The translations under genes were made by a program, and so were the position numbers. Shown here piece by piece: positions 1 to 5,608 of a DNA stretch of 8,350 bases (the first letter of the stretch is position 1; every line of letters begins with the position of its first letter). The stretch lies in NCBI GenBank assembly GCA_964598235.1, contig CAZRAY010000060.1, positions 1-8,350 on the forward strand, read 5' to 3'. Source of the DNA: UBA652 sp964598235. GTDB taxonomy: Bacteria > Pseudomonadota > Gammaproteobacteria > Nitrosococcales > Methylophagaceae. The notes under the pieces were generated by a model, which was not told the DNA's origin, made no database searches, and worked only from the letters and a program-made list of their open reading frames with translations.

Positions 1-55
1 TCTTGGATAGTGTAATCCATAGCGAATGTTTTACACCTTTTCTAAGATACAAGCC

Positions 56-511
56 TCATTGCTTACATAGTTCGCCTTTATAGCGGAGTACCGCTTGGCC
101 TTTTCCAAGCTTAATTAACCCAAAACTATGGAACTCACCCCTATATCCTTCATAAATGCCTTTCGCATCTATTACGGTATAGTTAATTTTAAGCATATAA
201 GTCTGATCTTCACCAGGAACAGCCGTTAAAATTGCTTTATCCTTGGTTTTAATTAAGCCATTTTTATTGCTTATAAAATAATGCTCCATATCTAAAATAA
301 GGCCTGTTTCTGTTTTTTTCTGGCCAATTATTTCTGCATTTGCACCAGTCATCTCTCCACTCAATGCCGCCACGAGATGTGTTTCATCCATTGCTTCCGC
401 AAGCGCCATTCCTCCCATCGGTATGCATTGTTTGTCAGCCGAATAAACATTAAAGCTTAATAGGCCCATTGCAATCGTTACAAGTATCGCTTTATATATT
501 AGGTTTCCCAT
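56..511 (-). CDS. Secreted small protein of unknown function (possible AOC/dirigent-like barrel)
   Basis: A 151-residue protein with a Sec-type signal peptide: Lys7, a hydrophobic core at about residues 8-20, and a likely cleavage after V-Y-S at 22-24. The mature part is about 127 residues, probably periplasmic, and has no lipobox. It has two cysteines near its ends (C29 and C149) that could form a disulfide. The C-terminal half alternates polar and hydrophobic residues, with a pattern of the type G-IYEGYRGEF...G-AVLRYKGELC. This resembles small secreted proteins with an allene-oxide-cyclase/dirigent-type beta-barrel; that is inference from pattern only. The start is supported by a TAAGGAG Shine-Dalgarno (plus-strand 520-526) eight bases upstream. 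It lies 62 bases downstream of the Tat/YdhR-like gene with no terminator between, so the two are probably co-transcribed. I do not recognise a specific function. Confidence 0.75.
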   Translation of the reverse strand: MGNLIYKAILVTIAMGLLSFNVYSADKQCIPMGGMALAEAMDETHLVAALSGEMTGANAEIIGQKKTETGLILDMEHYFISNKNGLIKTKDKAILTAVPGEDQTYMLKINYTVIDAKGIYEGYRGEFHSFGLIKLGKGQAVLRYKGELCKQ

Positions 512-514
512 AAT

Positions 515-533
515 AATAACTCCTTAAGTTATT
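515..533 (-). promoter_or_regulatory. Shine-Dalgarno of the secreted-protein gene inside a small inverted repeat
   Basis: On the minus strand a 7-bp perfect inverted repeat (AATAACT / AGTTATT) surrounds a 5-nt loop TAAGG. The Shine-Dalgarno TAAGGAG for the gene starting at 511 lies in the loop and the first stem bases. The stem is AU-rich, so it is probably weak. It may present or mildly mask the ribosome site, or be chance in AT-rich DNA. Confidence 0.35.
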
Positions 534-573
534 TTATTAAAAAATTTACTCTCCAGCTGCTTCATAAAACAAC

Positions 574-1380
574 TCATTTATAGAAAGGTGAGTTCATATC
601 ACGGCTTGCAGCTTCCGTCACATTTGCATCAAAAACGCGCGTATAAAATGCAGCATTCAATTTTTGAGCTTCCGTAGGGAAATACTCTATTGCAAATTTC
701 TGTGCATTCTCAACAGTGTCAAACGCATACAACCCACCTGGGGTCGCTGTATGTAAGCCGCTTAACCATGTTTTACCTAGTAATCCAGGCTGCTTCTTAA
801 GTGTTGGGTTTAGTTGCCTCCAGGGTGCTGCTTCATTAAATGGACTAGCGTGAACCTGTACTTCGGTATAAACAAATGCCCCCGGTTTCTGATTAATCTT
901 CCCATCAATATGCATTGAGTTCATGTCGCGGCTTGCTTCCTCGGTAGCAACAGCATCAAAAATCCTAGTCGTTTGAGCGACACTAAATCCTTTTGCCTCG
1001 TCAGGAAAGTAATTCGTTACAAATTTTTGTGCATTTTCTATTGAATCAAAAACATAAAATCCACCCGCTGAATTATTTGTGGTACCCGCCAGCCAAGTTT
1101 TATTGATAAACCCTGGTTGTGCTTTGATCCGCCCATTTATTGCCTGCCAAGGCACATCTTTAAATGGCACTGAAATTTGTAACTCTGTATATATATATGC
1201 TTTATGTTTCATTATTGTATCTCCGGTTTGAGTAACCTCGTCACTCGCTGATGCGCTGTTTATAAGCAGCAATGATGTAGAAATGATCGCTACAGCGGTC
1301 ATTCCTATGCGTTTTAATGCTTTACGCCGTGAATATGCTTCGCTATCGTGTTTAGATGAAAATGATGTTTTGTTAATCAT
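574..1380 (-). CDS. Tat-signal protein with two tandem YdhR-like (ABM fold) domains
   Basis: A 268-residue protein. The N-terminus has a twin-arginine motif S-R-R-K-A-L-K at residues 17-23, a hydrophobic stretch at about 27-40, and an A-S-A cleavage site at 43-45, so export by Tat (or Sec) is likely. Two homologous domains of about 95 residues follow, at roughly 61-155 and 168-264. Each runs YTE-Q, QPG-KTWL-G, GG-Y-FD--ENAQKF---YFP-EA, then TR-FDA and the shared ending ASRDMNS. The PGF-K-W and AGG-Y-F patterns match the YdhR family (PF08803 type, dimeric alpha/beta barrel, 'putative monooxygenase'). E. coli YdhR is a single-domain protein of about 100 residues without a signal peptide. No substrate can be read from the sequence. 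A CAGGAG Shine-Dalgarno lies seven bases before the start. An internal ATG at residue 57 has its own GGAG site. The gene diverges from a tetR-type gene whose operators lie in its promoter. Confidence 0.85.
   Translation of the reverse strand: MINKTSFSSKHDSEAYSRRKALKRIGMTAVAIISTSLLLINSASASDEVTQTGDTIMKHKAYIYTELQISVPFKDVPWQAINGRIKAQPGFINKTWLAGTTNNSAGGFYVFDSIENAQKFVTNYFPDEAKGFSVAQTTRIFDAVATEEASRDMNSMHIDGKINQKPGAFVYTEVQVHASPFNEAAPWRQLNPTLKKQPGLLGKTWLSGLHTATPGGLYAFDTVENAQKFAIEYFPTEAQKLNAAFYTRVFDANVTEAASRDMNSPFYK
1210..1224 (-). promoter_or_regulatory. Internal ribosome site and alternative start in the YdhR-like gene
   Basis: On the minus strand GGAG (plus-strand 1221-1224) lies eight bases before an in-frame ATG (1212-1210, Met57). 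That Met sits just before the first YdhR-like domain and after the signal peptide. Initiation here would give a 212-residue product without the export signal. The spacing is good, but whether it is used cannot be told from sequence. Confidence 0.45.
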
Positions 1381-1393
1381 AAAATATCTCCTG

Positions 1394-1422
1394 TTGAATT
1401 AAAGTAATGAACTTTATATAAT
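1394..1422 (+). promoter_or_regulatory. Candidate promoter for the tetR-type gene
   Basis: TTGAAT (1394-1399), a 17-bp spacer, then a perfect TATAAT (1417-1422). The predicted start near 1429 puts all three operator copies just downstream, where a bound repressor would act as a roadblock. An alternative plus-strand pair, TTTACC (1444-1449) with TATATG (1466-1471) at 16 bp, would instead have an operator between its hexamers. Confidence 0.5.
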
Positions 1423-1430
1423 GCATTTAT

Positions 1431-1444
1431 ATAGTGTTCGTTAT
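1431..1444. promoter_or_regulatory. Possible degenerate third operator O3
   Basis: ATAGTGTTCGTTAT matches the O1/O2 core at 11 of 14 positions, with one intact half-site (TCGTTAT) and one decayed half. Its centre is 24 bp from O1. It overlaps the predicted transcript starts on both strands. Confidence 0.4.
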
Positions 1445-1446
1445 TT

Positions 1447-1475
1447 ACCTTAATATAACGATCGTTATATGTCAA
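1447..1475 (-). promoter_or_regulatory. Candidate promoter for the YdhR-like/secreted-protein unit
   Basis: The minus strand has a perfect -35 TTGACA (plus-strand 1470-1475), a 17-bp spacer, and a weak -10 TAAGGT (1447-1452) that keeps the most conserved T-A----T positions. The spacer coincides almost exactly with the 18-bp palindromic operator at 1453-1470, so repressor binding would block polymerase. The expected transcript start is near 1440, giving a leader of about 60 nt. Confidence 0.55.
1453..1470. promoter_or_regulatory. TetR-type operator O1, 18-bp perfect palindrome
   Basis: The sequence ATATAACGATCGTTATAT is a perfect 18-bp palindrome and shares the 14-bp core ATAACGATCGTTAT with a second copy 28 bp away (centre to centre). 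It lies in the spacer of the minus-strand promoter. The length and symmetry suit a TetR-family dimer, and the regulator gene is adjacent. Confidence 0.85.
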
Positions 1476-1482
1476 CAACTAA

Positions 1483-1496
1483 ATAACGATCGTTAT
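1483..1496. promoter_or_regulatory. TetR-type operator O2, 14-bp perfect palindrome
   Basis: ATAACGATCGTTAT is identical to the core of O1. It lies just before the tetR-type Shine-Dalgarno and overlaps the upstream ATG at 1495, which is one reason to prefer the start at 1513. Confidence 0.85.
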
Positions 1497-1499
1497 GTT

Positions 1500-1506
1500 A
1501 AAGGGG
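1500..1506 (+). promoter_or_regulatory. Shine-Dalgarno that decides the tetR-type start
   Basis: AAAGGGG ends six bases before the ATG at 1513. It lies downstream of the other in-frame ATG at 1495, so it cannot serve that one. Confidence 0.75.
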
Positions 1507-1512
1507 TTCTCT

Positions 1513-2106
1513 ATGCGGCATAAAGGTATTAACAAAGATGAGGCGCGCCGAAGAATGGTGGCTGCCATTGGAAAAGGATTTCGTAAAAATGGCTTCTCTG
1601 GAATTGGTGTGGATGGCCTAGCTAAGTCTGCGGGGATGACCTCCGGCGCCTTTTATTCACACTTTGGATCGAAAGATAAAGCATTTAATATCGCTTTAAC
1701 CGAAGGGCTGGATGAAGTGATTTCTGGCATACCTAAATTTCAAAAAGAATATCAAGCAAACTGGGTAACCGAATTTGCAGATTATTATCTATCAAAATCA
1801 CACCGCTCAGATCTTGAATGCGGCTGTGCTATGGCCAGCTTGACACCAGAGGTTGTTCGCTTTGACGATGATGTTCATACTATCTATGAAGCCAAAATGG
1901 TAAAAATCATAGAATTAATTGCTCATGGCCTTGCTGACGGTGATGAAAAAAAACGTACAGATAGAGCTTGGTCAATGCTCGGAATATTGATCGGTGGTGT
2001 TAATATTACACGGGCGATGAATACCCCTACGTTGGCTAATCAGATCTCGTCAGCCATTAAGTCTTCCGCAATCAACGCCGCTGGTCGAGTGCGGCAAACA
2101 ATTTAA
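1513..2106 (+). CDS. TetR/AcrR-family transcriptional repressor
   Basis: A 197-residue DNA-binding regulator, counted from the ATG at 1513. The start is chosen because AAAGGGG lies six bases upstream; the ATG at 1495 sits inside operator O2 and lacks a ribosome site. The N-terminal TetR_N domain (about residues 8-60) contains the helix-turn-helix at about 33-52, with the typical ending AGMTSGAFYSHFGSK. The C-terminal ligand/dimer domain is alpha-helical and includes a C-G-C pair (C103, C105) followed by AMASLTPEV. A single Cys in a GC-P/A-MASL-type segment is common in this subfamily; the second Cys is less usual. The gene diverges from the YdhR-like unit across a 132-bp region with two perfect palindromes and one degenerate copy, so it probably represses itself and that unit. 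The inducer is unknown. It ends with TAA and converges on glmS. Confidence 0.93.
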   Translation: MRHKGINKDEARRRMVAAIGKGFRKNGFSGIGVDGLAKSAGMTSGAFYSHFGSKDKAFNIALTEGLDEVISGIPKFQKEYQANWVTEFADYYLSKSHRSDLECGCAMASLTPEVVRFDDDVHTIYEAKMVKIIELIAHGLADGDEKKRTDRAWSMLGILIGGVNITRAMNTPTLANQISSAIKSSAINAAGRVRQTI

Positions 2107-2227
2107 TAATGTAAGCAGGATAGAGCCGTCCGCCTATTTTAAGAGCTGCCATTTGTTTAACAAAACATAAACGTCTAATCTTGCAGTCAATCATTTTGTT
2201 TTTAAATGTCGGAATCCATCGGGTTGA
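2107..2227. other. Convergent intergenic region, tetR-type gene to glmS
   Basis: These 121 AT-rich bases between the two 3' ends contain no ORF and no GC-rich hairpin with a T-run. The only long-range inverted repeat seen is AACAAAA (2159-2165) with TTTTGTT (2194-2200), 28 bases apart, which is weak. By analogy with E. coli, the Tn7 insertion point would fall about 23-25 bases beyond the glmS stop, near 2203-2205. No Tn7 end sequence is seen there. Confidence 0.6.
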
Positions 2228-2237
2228 TTACTCAACC
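2222..2237 (-). other. Hairpin with the glmS stop codon in a GNRA-type loop
   Basis: On the minus strand GGTTGA-GTAA-TCAACC forms a 6-bp stem closed by a GUAA tetraloop (GNRA class). The UAA stop codon of glmS is within that loop. No U-run follows, so it is not a canonical terminator; it might protect the mRNA 3' end. Confidence 0.5.
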
Positions 2238-2263
2238 GTCACCGACTTAGCTAAATTCCGCGG
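2228..2263 (-). other. attTn7 (TnsD target) sequence at the 3' end of glmS
   Basis: The last 36 bases of glmS, encoding P-R-N-L-A-K-S-V-T-V-E-stop, match the E. coli attTn7 core as I remember it, with mainly third-position differences. TnsD of Tn7 and its relatives binds here and directs insertion just downstream of the stop. The site is intact. This comparison is from memory, not an alignment. Confidence 0.75.
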
Positions 2264-4060
2264 CTGATCGACATCATTGCCGCGGATCACGGCCACGTGA
2301 TACGACAAGAGCTGAAGTGGAATCGTATATAACATCGGTGCCGTGGCATCTTCGCAATGCGGTAGGGAGATAATCTCTGTACCTTCTGTGCTATTCAGGC
2401 CGAAGGCTTGATCGGCGAACACAAATAATCGACCACCACGAGCGCGGACTTCTTGCAGGTTCGATTTTAGCTTCTCTAGCAATTCATTGTTTGGCGCAAC
2501 GGCAATCACAGGCATATCATCATCGACTAGTGCCAATGGGCCATGTTTGAGTTCACCTGCTGGATAAGATTCCGCATGAATATAAGAAATTTCTTTCAGC
2601 TTCAATGCACCTTCGGCTGCAATCGGATATTGGCTTCCACGACCTAAAAACAAGCTATGGTTCTTTTCTGATATCTTCATCGCCACAGTGACAATTTTAT
2701 CATTCAATTTCAGCGTTTCATCGACTTGGCCAGGTAATGCCATTAACTGGCTAACCAACTTCTGCTCTGTGTCGGCAGTCATCTTTATGCGACGCCCCAA
2801 CGTAATCGTTAATAGCATAAGCGCTACTAATTGCGTGGTAAACGCTTTGGTCGATGCGACGCCAATTTCTGGACCTGCACGGGTAAGAAAGCTCAAATCT
2901 GATTCACGGACCAACGCACTTTCTGGCACATTACAAATGGACAAGCTCGCGCCAAAGCCACGCGCTTTCGCTTCTCGCAGCGCCGCCAAAGTATCCGCCG
3001 TTTCACCTGATTGCGATAACGTCACCACTAAGGTGCCGGGCTGACAAACTGGCGTACGGTAACGAAATTCACTGGCTACTTCCACTTGACATGGAATACC
3101 CGCTAAGGCTTCTAACCAATACCGCGCGACCATGCCTGCATGCAAACTGGTGCCACAGGCGAGAATCAATACTGATTTTACATCGTCAAAAATAGCGGCT
3201 TCATCTGCGCCAAAAATACCAGACAATACACTATTATTGCTAATTCGACCTTCCAATGTATCTGTAATCGCCCGTGGTTGCTCATAGATTTCTTTGAGCA
3301 TGTAATGACGATATGGGCCTTTATCCACTGCATCGGCTTGCAATTCACTTTGAACAATCTCGCGGATAACGACGTCACCCTTCGCATTATAAATCTGTAA
3401 TTTTTTGCGTGTTAATACCGCTACATCGCCTTCTTCTAAATAAATAAAGCGTTGCGTGACTGGCAATAAAGCTGAAATATCAGAGGCAATAAAGTATTCG
3501 CCAATCCCCACACCAATGACCAACGGACTGCCTTGGCGCGCCACCACCATAGTATCGGGATCATCAATACTAACCACGCCCAGTGCATACGCACCATCCA
3601 ATAATGGCAAGGTCTGTTGTACAGCGGTTAATAAATCAACGCCTCCATCTAATTGTTGATGTACTTGATGCACAATGACTTCTGTATCCGTGTCAGAGGT
3701 AAATGCATACCCTGCGGCCGTTTGCTGGGCGCGTAATTTCTCATGATTTTCAATAATGCCATTATGTACAACGGCTACACGATTTTTTGCAATATGTGGA
3801 TGGGCATTTTTTTCAGTTGGTGCGCCATGCGTCGCCCAACGGGTATGTGCGATACCGACCCGACCCGATATCTCTGTTTCTGCACAGGCTATTTTTAATC
3901 CTGCAATTTTACCGATACGGCGTACGCGCGCTAATACGCTATCCTTATCGACCACAACCACGCCCGCAGAATCATAGCCACGGTATTCTAGCCGTTGCAA
4001 CCCTTCCAATAAAATAGGGATAACATCCCGTTCCGCCACTGCACCTACAATTCCACACAT
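2228..4060 (-). CDS. glmS: Glutamine--fructose-6-phosphate aminotransferase (isomerizing)
   Basis: 610 residues, the usual length (E. coli 609). It makes glucosamine-6-phosphate from fructose-6-phosphate and glutamine in the cytoplasm, the first step to UDP-GlcNAc. The N-terminal glutaminase domain starts MCGIVGAV with Cys2 as the nucleophile exposed after Met removal; it also shows HTRWATHG (72-79) and HNG (99-101). Two SIS isomerase domains follow: SIS1 with CGTS (302-305), SQSGET (349-354) and STKAF (403-407), and SIS2 with catalytic Glu490 in LKLKEISYIHAE and His506 in ELKHGPLAL. The C-terminal tail DQPRNLAKSVTVE contains the conserved Lys605. The ATG lies one base after the glmU stop with only weak Shine-Dalgarno matches (AGGA 11 bases upstream), so translation is probably coupled to glmU. 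There is no room for the long leader that GlmZ pairs with in E. coli. No missing key residues were seen. Confidence 0.98.
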   Translation of the reverse strand: MCGIVGAVAERDVIPILLEGLQRLEYRGYDSAGVVVVDKDSVLARVRRIGKIAGLKIACAETEISGRVGIAHTRWATHGAPTEKNAHPHIAKNRVAVVHNGIIENHEKLRAQQTAAGYAFTSDTDTEVIVHQVHQQLDGGVDLLTAVQQTLPLLDGAYALGVVSIDDPDTMVVARQGSPLVIGVGIGEYFIASDISALLPVTQRFIYLEEGDVAVLTRKKLQIYNAKGDVVIREIVQSELQADAVDKGPYRHYMLKEIYEQPRAITDTLEGRISNNSVLSGIFGADEAAIFDDVKSVLILACGTSLHAGMVARYWLEALAGIPCQVEVASEFRYRTPVCQPGTLVVTLSQSGETADTLAALREAKARGFGASLSICNVPESALVRESDLSFLTRAGPEIGVASTKAFTTQLVALMLLTITLGRRIKMTADTEQKLVSQLMALPGQVDETLKLNDKIVTVAMKISEKNHSLFLGRGSQYPIAAEGALKLKEISYIHAESYPAGELKHGPLALVDDDMPVIAVAPNNELLEKLKSNLQEVRARGGRLFVFADQAFGLNSTEGTEIISLPHCEDATAPMLYTIPLQLLSYHVAVIRGNDVDQPRNLAKSVTVE

Positions 4061-4061
4061 C

Positions 4062-5450
4062 TTATTTCTGATCCTGTTTCATTTTCACCTGCTTAACCGG
4101 CCGTTTCCAGCCCGTTAGGCTGCGTTGATCGCTTTTTGTGAGTGTTAGCGCATCAGCAGGTGCATCTTTGCGTAATGTCGTGCCCGCAGCGACTGTGGCG
4201 CCCTCTCCAACGGTTACCGGTGCTATCAACTGGCTATCCGAACCAATAAAAGCGTTGTCGCCAATCGTTGTGCGATGTTTATTCGCACCATCATAGTTAC
4301 ACGTTATCGTGCCGGCACCGATATTCACGCCAGCACCCATATCAGTATCGCCAATATAGCTCAAATGATTGACCTTTGACCCCAAGCCAATATTCGCATT
4401 TTTAGTTTCGACAAAATTACCAATTTTAGCTTCGTTGGCTAACACCGTACCGGGTCTAATCCGCGCAAAGGGGCCAATATTGGTATTGGCACCAATCCTG
4501 CAGTCTTCTAATACGCAATTAGGCAGAATTTCAGTGCCCGCACCAATCACCGCATCGGTGATCACACAATTTGCACCAATCTTCACATTATCACCAATCA
4601 CCACCTTGCCAGCGAGGATAACATTCACATCAATTGTAATATCTTCGCCCACTTCTACTGAGCCGCGCACGTCAAATCGCATGGGGTCTAAAAGCGTCAC
4701 GCCCTGCGCCATCAAGGCTACTGCTTGTCGCTTTTGATACTCGCGTTCTAAATTGGCTAATTGTTGGCGATTATTGACACCTGCCACCTGCACATCATCC
4801 GCACAGCAAACGGTTGCAATCGCAACACCTTCGGCGACAGCCAAAGCCACCAAATCCGTTAAATAATATTCACCCTGGGCATTTTGGTTGGATAATTTTG
4901 ACAATGCAGATTGTAACCAGCCACATGGTAAGACCATAATGCCGCTATTCACTTCGTTGATCGCTAGCGTCGCGACGTCGGCATCTTTTTGTTCTGTAAT
5001 ACAGGTAACATCACCCGCATCATTGCGAACGATACGACCATAGCCTGTTGGGTCATCTAATATAAACGTTAAAATCCGCAGGCTCTCAGCATCGCCACAA
5101 TCAACAAGGCTTTGTAGCGTTGCTGCCTGCGTTAGCGGCACATCGCCATAGAGGACTAATAATTGATCACTGGCTTCAATCAGGGTCATCGCTTGCATTA
5201 CGGCATGGCCGGTACCCAACTGCTCTGTTTGCATCACAATCTCAGCATCGAGCGATTCTGCAAGCGGCACCACTTGCTCTGCACCTTGCCCGCTGACTAC
5301 CGCCAAGCGGATAGGCGTTAATTCACGCGCGGTTTCAATCACATGCTGCAGCATCGGCTTATCAGCGATTGGGTGCATTACTTTTGCCTGTGATGAGCGC
5401 ATACGCGTACCTTTTCCTGCAGCCAAGATCAGTGTGCTAAGTGTTGCCAT
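4062..5450 (-). CDS. glmU: Bifunctional GlcNAc-1-P uridyltransferase / glucosamine-1-P acetyltransferase
   Basis: 462 residues from the preferred start. It acetylates glucosamine-1-P with acetyl-CoA and then adds UMP from UTP to give UDP-GlcNAc. The N-terminal Rossmann-like pyrophosphorylase domain (about 1-228) has LAAGKGTRM (9-17), QLGTGHA (77-83), YGDVPL (101-106, metal ligand Asp103) and GVNNR with Asn227/228. A linker helix leads to a left-handed beta-helix (about 252-440) with hexapeptide repeats of the I-G-x-x-x/V-I-G type. Acetyltransferase residues are present: R331 in RIRPG, K350, H362 and Y365 in NHLSYIG, N376 in VNIGAGTITCNYDG, S404. An ATG six bases further upstream (5456) is in frame, but AGGA overlaps it and is correctly spaced only for the ATG at 5450. 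The gene is separated from atpC by a terminator, so it needs its own promoter, and is tightly coupled to glmS. Confidence 0.97.
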   Translation of the reverse strand: MATLSTLILAAGKGTRMRSSQAKVMHPIADKPMLQHVIETARELTPIRLAVVSGQGAEQVVPLAESLDAEIVMQTEQLGTGHAVMQAMTLIEASDQLLVLYGDVPLTQAATLQSLVDCGDAESLRILTFILDDPTGYGRIVRNDAGDVTCITEQKDADVATLAINEVNSGIMVLPCGWLQSALSKLSNQNAQGEYYLTDLVALAVAEGVAIATVCCADDVQVAGVNNRQQLANLEREYQKRQAVALMAQGVTLLDPMRFDVRGSVEVGEDITIDVNVILAGKVVIGDNVKIGANCVITDAVIGAGTEILPNCVLEDCRIGANTNIGPFARIRPGTVLANEAKIGNFVETKNANIGLGSKVNHLSYIGDTDMGAGVNIGAGTITCNYDGANKHRTTIGDNAFIGSDSQLIAPVTVGEGATVAAGTTLRKDAPADALTLTKSDQRSLTGWKRPVKQVKMKQDQK

Positions 5451-5511
5451 AATCATCCTAATAATTAGTGTTAGTTCACTATTCTAACGGTCTATTGCCA
5501 AAAGTAACAGT
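5451..5511 (-). promoter_or_regulatory. glmU leader and probable promoter region
   Basis: A promoter is expected here because the strong terminator upstream ends atp transcription. A -10-like TAGAAT is seen on the minus strand (plus-strand 5481-5486), but no convincing -35 at 16-18 bp. Shine-Dalgarno AGGA (plus-strand 5456-5459) lies five bases before the ATG at 5450. The exact promoter is uncertain. Confidence 0.35.
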
Positions 5512-5542
5512 AAAAAAAAGGCCGTCATAAAGACGGCCTTTT
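5512..5542 (-). terminator. Rho-independent terminator of the atp operon
   Basis: On the minus strand: AAAA-GGCCGTC, loop TTTAT, GACGGCC followed by eight T (plus-strand 5519-5512). The GC stem is 7 bp (5520-5526 with 5532-5538), extended by four A-T pairs. It lies between atpC and glmU in the direction of atp transcription. The plus-strand orientation has only four T and would be a weaker terminator. Confidence 0.93.
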
Positions 5543-5559
5543 CAATTTCTATTCTCAGT

Positions 5560-5572
5560 CGAGATATTCTCG
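5560..5572 (-). other. Small hairpin in the atpC 3' untranslated region
   Basis: CGAGA-TAT-TCTCG (5-bp stem, 3-nt loop) between the atpC stop and the main terminator. It could add 3'-end stability but is short enough to be chance. Confidence 0.25.
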
Positions 5573-5608
5573 CTAAGTATTTTTCATCAGGACAAGACGC
5601 CGCAAAAA

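Noticed and set aside
4..19. TGGAT/ATCCA inverted repeat beyond the secreted-protein gene as a terminator
   Set aside because: Only a 5-bp stem and no T-run on the relevant strand.
1495..1512. Upstream ATG as start of the tetR-type gene
   Set aside because: It overlaps operator O2 and has no ribosome site; AAAGGGG is correctly placed for the ATG at 1513.
2159..2200. AACAAAA...TTTTGTT inverted repeat as a shared terminator of tetR and glmS
   Set aside because: The stem is AT-only, the arms are 28 bases apart, and no GC-rich hairpin is present.
2107..2227. Tn7 end or insertion scar next to glmS
   Set aside because: No TGTGGG-type transposon end and no obvious 5-bp target duplication is visible in the window.
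2688..3044. Plus-strand open frame of 118 codons inside glmS
   Set aside because: It is antisense to a strongly conserved coding region, with no ribosome site or recognisable protein pattern. The same applies to the other open frames opposite or within glmS, glmU, atpD and atpG.
5451..5456. ATG two codons upstream as start of glmU
   Set aside because: The Shine-Dalgarno AGGA overlaps this ATG; spacing fits only the ATG at 5450.
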